From: Talpa occidentalis
Taxonomy: Eukaryota > Chordata > Mammalia > Eulipotyphla > Talpidae
NCBI RefSeq assembly: GCF_014898055.3
Contig: NW_023601322.1
Location: 5,227,312-5,291,311, forward strand
Direction: 5' to 3'
Length of the DNA: 64,000 bases
Position numbers and translations under genes: made by a program. Shown one piece after another: positions 1 through 12,729 of this stretch (position 1 is its first letter; every line of letters starts with the position of its first letter). The notes beneath the pieces were generated by a model that was not told the DNA's origin, did no database searches, and worked only from the letters and a program-made list of their open reading frames with translations.

Positions 1-131
1 TGTTTAGAAAAATAGGAGAATGTCAGAAGGAGAAACCCCGTATCCTCTGGTTTTGTGCTGTCTGAACAAGGACAGGATCTGGAAGAAGGAGAGCATAATA
101 GTCATCCTGTTACTTTTAAAATGTTGGAGCA

Positions 132-403
132 GGGCCTCCCTGGTAGTGCAGGGGTTAAAGTCTCAGCACTCTCAAGCTATCACTAGTCACTGTGGCCCTG
201 AGTTTGACCCCTGGCCAGGGAGCTGACCCACATGGCGCAGCAGACCTCTCCTGTCTCCCCGCTGCTCCCCTCAGCAGTGGATTTCAGTAGATCTGCTTGT
301 TCTGTTCCCCACTCTGTCTCTGGTGAGTCCTCTCACCCCCTGCACCTCTGGCCTGCACCCCAACTCTTGCATAAATAAAATAAATCTTAACAAAAAATAA
401 AAT
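132..403 (+). mobile_element. tRNA-derived SINE, older subfamily, copy 1
   Basis: Reads as a short retroelement with a tRNA-like head (GGGCCTCCCTGGTAGTGC), a middle part with CAGCAGACCTCTCCTGTC and CTCAGCAGT, and a tail of ATAAATAAAATAAATCTT plus A-rich sequence. A RNA polymerase III promoter (box A and B) is expected in the head, as in tRNA-derived SINEs. The flank AAAATGTTGGAGCA before it resembles AAAATGGAGGAACA after the next copy, so its target-site duplication appears to enclose copy 2 as well. The family name is not known to me with certainty. Confidence 0.93.
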
Positions 404-669
404 GGGACCTCCCTGGTGGCGCAAGGGTTAAGATGCAACCTATGAAGCTATCCGCAGCCACTGCAGCATGAGTTCGATTCCTGGCCAGCCAGGGAGCAAC
501 AGACCTCTCCTGCCTCACCCGCTGCTCCCCTCAGCAGTGTACTTCGGTCAACCTGCCTGTTCTGTTCCCCACTCTGTCTCTGGTGAATTCTCTCACCTCC
601 CACACCTCTGGCCTGAACCCCAGCTCTTGTATGCATAAATAAATAAATCTTTTAAAAAATAAATAAAAT
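404..669 (+). mobile_element. SINE copy 2, placed in the tail of copy 1
   Basis: Starts GGGACCTCCCTGGTGGCGCA and ends with ATAAATAAATAAATCTTTT and A-rich sequence. AAATAAAATGG stands just before it and again at its 3' end, which fits a target-site duplication made inside the A-rich tail of the preceding copy. The 5' third is close to the family pattern (GCAGCCACTGCAGCATGAG, TTCGATTCCTGGCC). Confidence 0.92.
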
Positions 670-2469
670 GGAGGAACAGAAAGACGATGAGAGCTTGATT
701 TACTGATTGAACTGCTGCATGAAACCTAGAAAGCAGAACTTGGGTTCCTTACTCTGAATACTTATGTTTCTATACACTCTGACAGTTGATTTTTCTGTTA
801 CTTGCAATCAGAAAGAAATCCAACTGATTAATTTCTCTCTATGATTAATAAATCAGATAAGTTCTAAAAATAAAATATCATGAATCAGACATGGTCCTTG
901 TCCTTAAAGATATTATGGCCCAGTGCCTGAGCAGACACGTATGGATAAAAAACAATTCACATTATAAAGGTGCATTTATTCAGTCAACTTTTTCTTATTA
1001 CATATTCTGGTGTCAGGGTTGGGTGCAGAGGAATTGCTCAAGAAGTGATTACCTGGCTGCTAAAAATGAGATTTCACAACACAGGCCAGATGGAACAAGA
1101 CCTTAGTAATTACAAAGCCTTATAAAGGAACTGAAAACAGCTTTCCAGTTACATGGCAAAAGAAATTAATTGGTAAGCACAAAACTTTCTTACCAATATA
1201 TATACCTATTACTTTATTTGAATAGCAACATACTGAAGATCCAGTAAGTGGAATCTTTTCCTTTAAACAAATACTTAAAACATGCAGGCTAACCTATAAA
1301 TTAATGAAGTTATGTGGTTCTAGAAGTTTACCCATTTTTATTATCAAATAAGACTTTCTGATATAAATAATCTCAGATAACATTTTACATTCATGATGTT
1401 AATTCCTCTCATTATTTCATTTGCTTTTATATAGTTAGAGATCATAAACTGTCTCCTATGAGCCATCTATTTAATCAGCTGAAGGGGTTTCATTATGCCA
1501 ATAATTTACAAAATAAGCTGGAGAAAAGTGATTGTATGCATTGGGGAAAAAAGATTATATAATATTAAATGTATATCACTTTCAGTTGTAGGAAAAAACA
1601 CATTATACCAAGTATTCAGTAGAAAAGCCAAACCAATTAACTCCTTATTATACTTATGATAATAATATAGATTTGTGGTTGTAATTATTTTTAGTTAGCA
1701 TTGGTATATGTCCAATCAAATTTGAATTAGTGCTTATTTGGAGTAATTATTCACTTCATTTACTGCAATTCAGAGGGCAGTGTTAATACAACTGACCAAA
1801 TTTCGTGGCTCATTAATAAACTAAGAAAAATATTAAAAAGGGAAAGAATAAAGGAACCCTTAATTAGAAGCACACTAAGTATATATGTGTATCTTTATTT
1901 ATATATACTCATACATGAGCTATTCACTATTTCATAATATTTATTTTGCTTGGAAGTCCAGAATGAAGATAGAAAATTCATTTCACCGTATTAAATTTAC
2001 ATTTATCCTTGCTATTTTTCAAAATAAATCAGTACCATAAAACTGTAATGTCTTTAAAAATGTCCCATTAAATTTTACTTCACTAGTGTTTTGAAGACTC
2101 TATAATTGGATTCTGGTACACTGAGATCTTGCCTACCAATTAACTATGTACTTTTTCACATCTGACTAAACAAAATTGAGTGGGGTTTAATCATTCAGTC
2201 CTTGAACTTGAATAGTATTTCCAGTTCTAAAGAATTTCTCAAGCCAGTGGAAATGGGGATATTTAATTCTTATGTGTGTTTGTTGAAGCATTCATCTTCC
2301 CTACACACGTGTGCCTTTCATTTTTTATTTCATGTGACTGTGAAAACATTTGTCAGTGATTGTAGCATGAAGCCTTTGATGTATGAACAAATATTTTAAT
2401 GCTACTGACTCTTTGCTTTCTTATACTGATTTTTGCATTGTTCTTACTACCAAGCAAAATAGGGGTGAG
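670..2469. other. AT-rich sequence without a gene
   Basis: No exon, RNA gene or clear young repeat seen. Stop codons are dense in all frames. One possible L2 fragment (891-1106) is listed separately. Confidence 0.6.
891..1106 (-). repeat. Possible L2 LINE fragment
   Basis: ATGGTCCTTGTCCTTAAAG and the following AGCAGACACGTATGGATAAA resemble the common antisense L2 3' region (a 'tggtccctgccctcaaggag' type motif). It is strongly diverged; a chance likeness is possible. Confidence 0.4.
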
Positions 2470-2600
2470 CACAAGGAAATTCTTGGAGCAGATGGATAGG
2501 GTTTCAAGGGTGTATGTATATGTCCACACTCATCAGATTGTAGATCTGATACATTAAATACGTTCAGTATTTTGTATCAATTGCACCTCAGTGGCACCAT
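2470..2600 (+). mobile_element. L1 3'-UTR end fragment
   Basis: GGGTGTATGTATATGTCCAC, CTCATCAGATTGTA, ACATTAAATACGTTCAG and TTTTGTATCAATTGCACCTC are in the order found at the 3' end of mammalian L1M elements, ahead of a lost A-tail. Only the last 130 bp or so are present, a typical 5'-truncated copy. Confidence 0.65.
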
Positions 2601-2601
2601 G

Positions 2602-2633
2602 CCATCAAGCTACCATTCCATCAAGCTACCATG
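2602..2633. repeat. 16-bp tandem duplication
   Basis: CCATCAAGCTACCATT at 2602-2617 is followed directly by CCATCAAGCTACCATG at 2618-2633, differing only at the last base. Confidence 0.9.
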
Positions 2634-2741
2634 ATTATTTACAATATTACATACTAGTACAGGAAGGTATTTTTGAATATAGTACATAACTAACTAAACA
2701 CAATGAGTCTATAATCTATATTTATATTACTCAGCATATTT

Positions 2742-3008
2742 CTTTTTTGTTTATTTATTCATGCATACAAGAGCTGGGGCACAGGCCAGAGATGCAGGGG
2801 GTTGAGAGGATTCACCAGAGACAGAGCAGGGAATAGAACAGGCAGACCGACAGAAAGACACCTCTGAGGGGAGCAGAGGGTGAGACAGGAGAGGTCTGCC
2901 GCGCCATGTGGGATTCCCACCTGCCTGCCAGGATCAAACCCGCGCAGCAGAGGCCGCCGACAGCTTCACAGTGCGGCGCTCAACCGCCTGCGCCACCAGG
3001 GAGGCCCC
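2742..3008 (-). mobile_element. SINE copy 3, reverse orientation
   Basis: Read on the minus strand it runs from GGGGCCTCCCTGGTGGCGCA (ending 3008) to an ATGCATGAATAAATAAAC tail near 2742. Box B-like region and CCACATGGCGCGGCAGACC are recognisable. The head carries GCGGTTGAGCGCC, bridging the older and younger subfamilies. Confidence 0.92.
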
Positions 3009-6000
3009 TATCTTCCATCTTGTAAAGGCCCTCCTCTGTGTGGGAAATCTACTTTCTGCCTCTGCCTTGATAGTGACAAAATAAACACGGTTTCTGCCAT
3101 TCTGGGACCTTGCTGATAACCATAAGCAATAAATTAAACTAACAATCACACATTCTAACACTCTTTGAAGAAATAAACAGTGCATTGTGATTCAACACAC
3201 AGCTATATAATTAGAGATGTGTGCTGTGGATTGTCTGAAGAAGGAGGAGGAGTGGAGATAAAAGCCTTTTTGGCAGAAGTTACACTATTGGGGCGAATAG
3301 GAGAGGGCCCAAAGGGGTTTTTGTTTTATTGTTTATACTTATTGCTTTCCATTAACTTATTGAAAATTCATTCAAAATGAAATCCTTCTCGGATTTGTTT
3401 TTAGTAGGAAGCATAGGACCTCAAGTGCACACAAAATCATGGTAACAAAAGGCCTGAGTAAGGAGAAAAGAGGTGATTGCACATCCATACATGATAAGGG
3501 ACAGTCGTTGCTGAGGATCTGATGCCGCACGTGCTGGTAAAATGAGTAAAGGAAGGATCCGTTTTTAATATTCAGCAAAGAAAAACATCCCATTGTATTT
3601 AAAATGTAGCCCATCAAAACATGCATGAATGATTAGAGTAAATGATCAGCATTGTATGTGGGTTTAAAGCAGGAAAAAAATACGGCATTTTTAGGAATTT
3701 TTTGCAAGAGCACCCAATATAAATGAGAAACTACAATTGTGCAAATTTGACAGTGGAGCAGCAGCAGAAGGACAGTGAGGAGCCATCTGACACCAAGTCA
3801 GTGCAGTGCAAGGTCTGCCCGTATTAAATACTGTATTTTTTAAAGCCATGTGCTGTGACTGCTGATAGGGACAGTTGTGGTCTGTGTTGATGTGACTGTA
3901 AGATCGCAGAATCACACAGAAGCAGGAAAACTTGCACTGAGAATGAAACTAAATAAAGTAAATTTATATAAGTTGATAATATTTTTACAGCTTGGATACT
4001 TTATTTTCCAACAGCGTTATGGTAGAAGCATAAATGTAAACATTTTAAAAACGTATTATCTATTTATGCTTGCCAAGAGTCATTATTATATTTAAAGTGA
4101 AGTATTTGACCAGATAGCAATGATCTTTGTTTCAAAGACCTGGCCTGCTATTCATGGGACAAAATCTGACCTTTTTCAGCCAGTTCTCCATGGCTTCCTA
4201 TCTCTTTAACCTCTTCCCCTTACCTAGTGCTGTTAAATCATATAACACTGTTTAAGTCACTGTGATGTCTTTACTTTAGCCTAGGTTTGCAGTAACCATT
4301 AGTTGAGAAAAATAATGTTCCTTCGATAATGCTCAATAATAAAAACAATTTACTTTTCTTTTAAAATCAACTATATCAGAATAATCTCTCAATAGCACCT
4401 TGCTGTTATTACCATTTCTAAACAATAGCAGTATTTTCTATGCTTTAAGAAGTTGTAAAAAGAAATTACTACATTAAAATAATAATTCAGTATGTTGTAG
4501 GTAGAAAATGATCAGCTTTACTTCTTTGGAATATGATTAAAGGAGTAAAGAAAGATCCAAATTCCACAATCTATTTCATAAAGTGTCAAGGCATCAATTG
4601 TAATGAGCATTGGAAAAATAAAATTTCTGTTTTCCAGCAGGCTGACCCCCTTGAAGTTTAATGGTGCTCTGCCTGCCAAATACAAATTTAGTTAAACAAT
4701 TTTGAATTTCTTGGAGGATATAACATAATTAACTAGTCTGATACAATACTTGGGCTATCAATCGTGTTCAAGAAAAGTTCTGTCTTAAAATATCAGGCAA
4801 TTTCTCAGCAGTGAACAAATTGTAAGATATAAAGACATCTTGTCTAAGATTTGAGTTTAGCACCTTGAGTATATTTCTTCTAACACTACAAAATCTACAC
4901 TACTTATTACCTATTTATATGGAAGCTTGACACATTGAATTCATCAGCTTTTTCAAATATGTATCTTCATTTCAAGGTTTTGGAGAACAAAACCACAAAC
5001 TATTCCAATTTTCTTATGCAGTCTAATCCAACTTAATAGTGCCAAATAAATAAACCAAAATATTTGTCGAGAGCTTACGCCAAAATGAAATTAGTATTAG
5101 CTGTGGTGGAACTGCAGGGCCCAACCAGCCTTATTTTCATGTAAGAATAACCTTGCTACTATTTCCAGGTGGCCACCAGAGTTCATATTTCATTGGAAAG
5201 TGCACCACAAAAGCCTGGTTGTGTCAAAATCCCTATCATGGTCCATTGTTGGACAGGTGACCATGAATCTGGGAATTTCATCACTATATAAACATCGTTC
5301 AGCACCATTCCATGGAGATTAAATAGGATCGAGGACAAACTTACTGTGTCCATAAATAGTTGTTTAAAAGAAATTAAAATAAAATGCAGAAAATCACATA
5401 GACAACAGCTTGAAATTGTAATTATTAATCAGTTATGTGAGAAGGGATTGACCTATGGAATTATTCCTATCAACTGCTAAGAGAAAGAGTGTGTTTTCCA
5501 TTGTTTGCTTGCTTTAAGTTATTTATTTGTTAAAATGGAAGATTTTTGTTTAATATTGAATTCATTTCAGGGTCCCAGTGAGCAAAACTACATACTATCC
5601 AACTTTTCCCATGCATTTCCTAAGTAAAATTTTAAGCCACTTATCCCATTTACACTTGCTCTTCAAGATGTCTGAGGTTATAGCAGAGAATTTCACAGCC
5701 TGGCTATGCTGTGTCCTGGACAAAACAAGGCCCTTTCATGTCAGTAAGATTCAGGAAACCACACCCGTTTGGTGGACTGCACAGTTGCCAAACTTTGTTA
5801 AGTCCCTGGAAAATTTTTTCAGGCTTAACAATGAAGTTTGGAGAGAATAGCCTAAAAGATTATCAGATTTACTTTTGCAACAGTTATGTATTTTTTAATA
5901 AAAAGTTTATTCTTAAAGTTGGTTTCATTTTCCTAACAGCACACTTTTTATATTAATCATCCAAATTGGGTAAAGTGAATCCTGCATCCAAAGGTTAAGA

Positions 6001-6089
6001 GGAGAAAAAAATGAAGTCACAAGTTATAACTACGTGTATTTCCAAATACTGTCTCATTCACCTTACTTCTTTATTTTTCTATTTTACAT
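3009..6089. other. AT-rich sequence with nothing recognised
   Basis: No exon, RNA gene or repeat family recognised in about 3 kb. Open frames here stay below 91 codons and resemble no protein I know. Confidence 0.6.
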
Positions 6090-7020
6090 ATTTTTTGTTA
6101 AGATGGCATTGATTATAATACTGAATATGTTTCAGAGATATAGGCTCCTCCTTTCAGATATGTGTTCCCACACCCCACTCACAGCAAGGCACCCATAATC
6201 TTCCACCATAGTTCATCATGACCCTTCTCTGCCCCTCAGGTAACCTCATTTTTACAGTCATATTTCTAGGGTTTGCTTTTGTCTATTTGTTTAGTTTCTT
6301 TATATTCCACACATGAACAAACTCATCCAGCATTTGTCTTTCTCTTTCTGGCTTATTTTGATTAAGGATTGTCTCCTCCAGTTTTATGTATATTATTACA
6401 AATGACAAAAGTTCCTCATTTTTATGACTAAGTACTATTCCATCATGCATATAGACCATATCTCCATAAGTCACTGCTCTGCCATTGGGTATTTCGACTA
6501 TTTCCATAACTTGGCTTTCAATAATGCTTCAATGAACATAGGAGGTAATCTATCCCTTCAAATTAGTGTTTTTGTATCCTTTGAGTAGATACCTAAGTAG
6601 AAAATTGCTGGATCATTTGACAGATTTATTTTTAATATTTTGAGAAATCTCTATACTCTTAACCATAGGTACTAGGCCAGTCTACATGCCCACCCACAGT
6701 ATATGAGGGTTCCTTTCCTCCACATCCTTCCTAACACTTATGATTTCTGGTCTTGATATGGACCATTCTACAGGTGTGAGACAGCTGCTCATTGTGGTTT
6801 TGATTTGCATTTCCCTAATGATAAATAATGTCGAACATTTTTTTTTTCATATACCTCTGTCCATCTGTATGTCTTCTTTGGAGAAGCATCTGTTTAGTTC
6901 CTCTGCCCATTTTTTGATTGGGTTCTTTGTTTTCTTCTGGTTGAATTGTGGGAGTTATCTGTAGACCCTGGATATCAGCCCATTGCCAAATACACGGAGG
7001 TCAAATATTTTCCTACCTCT
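6090..7020 (-). mobile_element. L1 LINE 3' end, antisense
   Basis: Plus-strand landmarks of an antisense L1 follow in order: a 3'-UTR part with TATATTCCACACATGAACAA and TTTGTCTTTCTCTTTCTGGC, then ACTATTCCATCATGCATA, and the end of ORF2 with TTTTGATTTGCATTTCCCTA, TGTATGTCTTCTTTGGAGAA and CTCTGCCCATTTTTTGATTG. Reading frames are broken by many stops, so it is a dead 5'-truncated copy. It resembles the antisense copies at 30.6 and 33.5 kb. Confidence 0.85.
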
Positions 7021-7639
7021 TACTAAAGCAAATCAATATTCATGTAAAGGCATATTTATCAAGCATTATTGCTTATGTATGCTATGGAGTTTAATTTTCA
7101 TTATAAAGAGGTATGACATTATCTGTGGCAGAGATTAAAATTTACCCTCTTGAATTATAAATGAGATCAGAAGTCTTTAAAAAGCTGAACTTCCCCAAAT
7201 CACAAAAATTACTGGTTCATCAAATGCTATAGAGAGCACCTTGGAGAGATGGTGTAAGGTAAATATTTTTCTGAAACAGAGAAAGACCACAGAGATTCAA
7301 GGAACCAACACCTGCCAGAGTTCCAAAGACAATTTGTAGTACTTGGATTTGCAGCTATTCTTTCTCAAGGGAACTGAAAGCTTAGTGCCCAAAACACAAT
7401 ATTCATCATAGTAATATTCAGAAGTTTCAAAAATACCGCCCCCCACCCAAGAAGTCACATAGGATTTTCAGTCTTGTTTTGATGGTCAAGTAAAGCAGTA
7501 TTTTAAATATCGAAATTAATGTTTTCAATTACTGATTCAGTATATCATTAGACTGTACCATGATAAAATTCATTGAATTTGATGTAAAAGGTAATAAACA
7601 TCTCTGCAAATAATTACCTAACACACTATAGGCAGTGGT
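7021..7639. other. No gene or repeat recognised
   Basis: AT-rich sequence between an antisense L1 end and an antisense LTR. A short C-rich run at 7437-7448 is the only compositional mark. Confidence 0.55.
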
Positions 7640-8100
7640 TTGTTTTTCCCTATTGCTCCTCTAGCAAATTACAAACTTAATGGCTTAAGATAACAGAAAT
7701 TTATTTTCTTACACTTCTAAGTTCAGAAACTCAAAAATTTCTGTGGGCTAAAATCGAGGTGTAGACAAGGTCTCCTAGAGGCTGTGAAAGGAGAATCTGG
7801 TCTGATCCTTTTCAGCTTCTAAGGGCCACACATCACATCACTCCAGCTGTTTCCTCTCTTCATCAACTCTCCTACTACTAAACCGGAGGATCCTCTCTTC
7901 TCTTCTAAGGACCCTCGAGATCTGTTGATTTGGGCCACCCAGATAATCCAGAATAATCTTCCCATCTCAAAATGTGAGACTTTATCACACCTGTAAAATT
8001 CCTGTTACCACCTAAGGCAGGTTCCTGTGGAAACACCAGCATTCTGTCCACATGGCTGTTACTGAAATGACTAACATTTCTCTCTAGTCGCTACACAGCA
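7640..8100 (-). repeat. MLT1-type MaLR solo LTR, antisense
   Basis: CAAACTTAATGGCTTAAGAT, AACAGAAATTTATTTTCTTA, GAAACTCAAAAATTTCTGTG and the later TCCAGAATAATCTTCCCATC and GTTCCTGTGGAAACACCAGC are in the order of an inverted MLT1-class LTR. This is an old ERVL-MaLR relic with no coding part. Boundaries are approximate. Confidence 0.78.
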
Positions 8101-8695
8101 GTCACATAATCATTTTTGAACATTTTAAGTAAAGTTGCATCTCTCCCTAATTAACACATAGCCACGTCTCTCCAGAGTACTTTTGATGATCCTCCTGGGC
8201 ATGAAGAGGAGCCCTCTCTGCCACCATCTTCCCCTCTCCTACAATGAAAACTTGGAACCACAGTCTCAGTGCCACACGTCTGGCATCAGACTCCCTCCCT
8301 GACTTTGTCTCCTGCCATCTCATACTTTTTCTTCTTCCCTCCCTGCTCCAGGCACGCTGACTTTCTTCCTGATCTTTGAAGACGCATTCTCTTTCCTACC
8401 TTTGCCCGTGCTGAGTGGAAAGCGCCCCCTCACATCCTTGGATTTCGGTGAGCTCCCCTGCTCTGAGTACTTACATTTCAAGAGGCATGGAAGGTATAAA
8501 TTAACATGATAAGATGCTGACAGTAGAATTTTGGGCAGTAACCACAAGATGTAACAACTCTTTACACTTGTATATCTGTCTAAAACTCATGTTTAATGTG
8601 GATATTTCTGATGCTCATGGAAATCCTATTATGTAGGTGTGGGTGCCTGGACCAGGGTCAGAAGCCTAAGGTATGGCAGAGACAGGGCTTAATTC
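8101..8695. other. No gene or repeat recognised
   Basis: Moderately GC-rich stretch (8170-8460) with short open frames only. No splice-site-bounded exon with a recognisable product was found. Confidence 0.5.
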
Positions 8696-8708
8696 AGGTC
8701 TTTCATTT

Positions 8709-8989
8709 TTGTTTTTGTTTTTTAAGATTTATTTATTTATGCATACAAGAACTGGGGTACAGGCCAGAGGCATGACATATGTGTGTGAGAGGATTCACCA
8801 GAGACAGAGTGGGGAGCAGAACAGGCAGACTGACTGAAATACACTGCTGAGGGGAGCAGCGGGGAGACAGGAGAGGTCTGCTGCGCCCTGTGGGTAGCTC
8901 CCTGGCCCAGGATTGAACTTGTGCTGCAGTGGCTGCGGATAGCTTCATAGTGCTGTGTCTTAACCTCCTGAGCCACCAGGGAGGCCCCC
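8709..8989 (-). mobile_element. SINE copy 4 with target-site duplication
   Basis: Minus-strand SINE from GGGGGCCTCCCTGGTGGCTC (ending about 8989) to a GCATAAATAAATAAATCTTA tail. AGGTCTTTCATTT at 8696-8708 and AAGTCTTTCATTT at 8990-9002 form the target-site duplication with one mismatch. Confidence 0.95.
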
Positions 8990-9002
8990 AAGTCTTTCAT
9001 TT

Positions 9003-10927
9003 CAAAATTAAGCTCCATTTCCCTTCTACCTAAGCTAACGCTCAGGATTATCACACCCTGACCCAAACAGCAGAGCAAAGTGTGTGGTCTCATTGGCCTT
9101 CATTTAGGGAGAGTGAGGCCAAGGGAAAGAATTGAATTTCAACCCATCCACCATCCAAGAGGCTACAGAATTTAGCAGCCAATGCTATTTTCTTGTGTTT
9201 CTCATAAAAGTAAAATCTGATACCCAGAGAACTGGATGAAGAACGGGCCAGTGGCAACCAAACTCCTCGCCCTGTTCTTACACACTCGGGCTCAGAAGGA
9301 GATACTCTTTTCAAGCTGAGATTTCCTCCAAGAACACAGCGTGAAACTGTTGTTTAAAAGAAGGAAATTAAAAAACGAAGGTCACAGTATCCTCCAAGTA
9401 CTTTCCTAAATCACCCCCGAAAATATATACTGCACATGTGTTATATGTGTGCAGTATGCATGTGTACGTGGCCTGTATGTATACATACCATAAAAGGCAC
9501 ACACATATTTTTAACTGGGTTGTATATATGATTTTGATACTATTATTTGGCAGATTGAGCTAAACTTTTGTTTACATTAGGAATGTCATCAGTCCTAGGG
9601 AAAAGTAATTCCTCCACGCCAAATCACTTTTCTGTTTAATCCATCTTCACGGTGATTACAAAGAAACAAAGACTTAAGGGAAATCATAGTTACTTTCAAC
9701 GTATTTATCAATTTGTTTCATTACTGTTTTCAAGGGATGTGTCACATACTTATAAATTCTTTTTCAGATTCAAAAACTATAGAGCTTCCCACAGTAAGTT
9801 TAGTCAACATTATTGTAATCTTTTTGTGGTATATACATATATCAAATCATTATCTATTATGTAAAACTAATACAATGTAATACAATAATTATATCAAAAT
9901 AAAAGTAAATAAAATACACACAAAAAATAAAAAATTACAAAATACTACACAGATTACCATAGTCTCACTAAGGGTTCATTTCATAAGACCATAAGTAATA
10001 ATCACTAGCATACATTAAGATAATATACTTATATCCAAAATGTATATGTTTACTACATGTGGTTTATGCTGTGAGAAAAAGGAAAAAAAGAATAGGGCCT
10101 ATTTTTAAATACCAGGCATTTAGAAACTGACGAATCTGGTCTAGAAGATGAAAAATGTGTGGATGAAATAGATCATTAACTATTCACTCTTGTTAATATT
10201 AAGTAATAAGATAAAGACATCGCAAAGCACTGTTAGGAATATAAGCATTTTCTGTAATAAGGTACAGTGAAAGACAGGAAATCTATTGACTCTGTAGCAA
10301 CATGAACTGAATTGCCTTCAATGACCTTCAGCACCACTGCCCAGTCTTCAACTCTGACCTTCATTAAGACTCAGATGGAGAAAATTTCTTGGCATTGTTG
10401 GGAATCTACACATTATTGATTTATGCTAAATTCCCAACTAAAACTTTTGGTTTGTGACTTAGTCAAATCTTGCCAAAAGGGCCTGAAAGAAGCAGCTCAA
10501 GAGAGCTCTTGTACATGAAATATTAAAAAAGAAGGAAAATGCCAGCGTAACTCACTGAATTATAAGCATATGGATGGAATTTCCTTTAAATCACTATGGA
10601 GTCTAACCCTTAAGGGTAAAGAACTTAACAAAACACATTTGAGGTTTCTTTAACACAAAACACTTGAAAAATTACGCAGGGAATTCAACTGCACCAAAGA
10701 CTGATGAGATTTCTACTCTTAATATTGAGTAAACTGAACCTTTTCTCCTGCTATTTTAAACTATTGGTATTGTGAAATTAAAATGTCAATTTCTACTATG
10801 GATCTTTCTACTAAATAGAAACAAGGCTATATATTAGGCAGTTGACAGTTTTCTTTCATTTTTCCTTGTTTTCTCATTCTAGAGCTAAAAAAAAAAAAAA
10901 CCCTGTGGAATCAAGGGCAAATGCAAA
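9003..10927. other. AT-rich sequence with nothing recognised
   Basis: No exon, RNA gene or repeat family identified. 9840-9960 is notably A/T-rich. A 118-codon minus-strand frame at 8737-9093 is mostly SINE-derived. Confidence 0.55.

Positions 10928-10970
<43 letters not shown>
10928..10970. repeat. (CTAT)n microsatellite
   Basis: About ten and a half uninterrupted CTAT units, followed by TATATAGAGAGAG. Likely length-polymorphic. Confidence 0.98.
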
Positions 10971-10971
<1 letters not shown>

Positions 10972-10984
10972 ATATAGAGAGAGC

Positions 10985-12439
10985 AATTCTCCCATGCTTC
11001 TACTAAACTTTTCTCACCTTCCCCCTACTAATCTTTTCCAAATTATTATGCCTCTAACTAGCAAATGCTTCATAAAATATGGGTACCTAGGAACATAGGA
11101 GACTGAAACACCATGCAGTAAATAAGGGCATTTGTCTGCTTGAACCCCAGGCCTTCTCAATGTTGAATTCTATTTTTGGTATCCTCCTCAAGACAACCAT
11201 ATTTTTAAAAATAGTGTCAACCAATTTATATCAAATAATAATTGTTCAAGCTGAAACTGTAGATAAAATATTAATGTAAGAGAAGTGGCATAGTGTGACT
11301 ATGTAAATTTTAGATACTATAAAATAATGAGGGATCATAGGTATATTTGAGAATAAGAAAACATCTGACAACATAATGAATTGAATATTACAAATATCAA
11401 AGCCTAGGTCAAAAGTTAAACTGCTCTAACCCTAAATTCTCTTTTGCATTAGAACATCCTACTAGACTTCATCACAAGCCCAGCACAGGGCAGGGGGCAG
11501 AGGGGACCCCAGGGGTATGATTCTGTGTGTAGGTATATTTCAGGCAGTCATACTTGTAGGAAATTATACGAGTACGGTCTACGTCCTCTTCATCCCGTTT
11601 TCCCAAAGACACATTTTCCAAACCTCCAGTCCAATGTCACAGCCAGGGGACTGAAGATGATACAATTCACTGATCTTGTTTTGCTTTTTCCAGCTAAAAG
11701 TGTGCTCATTTGTTTTTTTCCCAGGAAAATGAAACACAATTTTGCAACATGTTGTATATATTATCCTGCTGCCTGTATTTGACATGGTTTCATATTGAAT
11801 TAATTAGATTCCCATATAGAACCAAATTCAGTATTTTTCGTTATTGAAAAGAACTCAGGACTCAAGATTTGTTTTCTCTCTGTGGCATGCAAATATTGTA
11901 TTTAAGCCCAATAAAGTAGGGAAGAGTTTATAACAGTTTCTCCCAACAGTAATACAGAAAATAATTATTATATTTAAGAACTTACTGAAAGAAACAATTT
12001 GACAAAATACAATATCCTGGAAAATGTAAACGTGAGTATCTTTGCAATGTTAAAAATGACTAGAAAAAATGACATCATTGAATTTAAGACAAGTATCTTC
12101 TTTTTGTCATTGCTGTTAAGAGCCCAGTGAGCTTATTTGTTGTCATCGTTTTCCTTTTTCGACTTAAAAATGCAGTCTTTGTGCCCGATTTTCATTTAGA
12201 GTGAAGGACATGAATTTGCCGATGGGTTACTAAACTCCTTTATTTTGGGGAATTCTCTAAAAACATAGAAAATGAACTGCACTGCCTGGCCAGTTATTCT
12301 CATTTACACAACTCTGACCAAATGAATTAGTTGTCAGTTCAAATGAGAGAGCAGAAATTAATCGATCTATTTCTCAGTAGATTACAGAAGTCCCTGTAAT
12401 CAAATTGTAGGTTGTGTACTCCTGCTGTGGCATCTGAGC
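10985..12439. other. No gene recognised
   Basis: Nothing beyond short chance frames. Two overlapping frames on opposite strands at 11525-11785 show no recognisable product. Confidence 0.5.
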
Positions 12440-12650
12440 ACTGGTGCTCATTCTTCATAAATAGGTAAGAGTTTGATTTAATTTCATCACTCTGTCTCCC
12501 CCATGGATGAAGCTGTGAGCTCCCCTGGGTAAGAACCACACTTGGTTGTTCTGCTCACAATCCATCCTGAGTGGCTAACACAAACCAGTGTGGGGCAGAC
12601 AGTGAGTATTTGTTGTTGGATGAATGAATAAATGAATGAGAATTATTTAA
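12440..12650 (+). repeat. L2 LINE 3' end
   Basis: GAAGCTGTGAGCTCCCCTGG, CAATCCATCCTGAGTGGCTA and GTGAGTATTTGTTGTTGGAT followed by GAATGAATAAATGAATGAG match the order of the ancient L2 3' end ('tgagctccttgagggc ... gtgcctggcacatag ... tttgttgaatgaatgaa'). Confidence 0.65.
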
Positions 12651-12729
12651 GAGAAAAGAGTCGCTCTACATCCAGCAGAGATTATTTGTAAAGAATTTAT
12701 AAAGAAAATACATCAGTACCAATATTTCA

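Noticed and set aside
6283..6964. L1 ORF2 as an active gene
   Set aside because: All L1 copies are 5'-truncated, with frequent stops and frameshifts; none can code for a working enzyme.
7640..8100. Full endogenous retrovirus around the MLT1 LTRs
   Set aside because: No second matching LTR in the same orientation and no gag/pol/env-like internal sequence nearby; they are solo LTRs.
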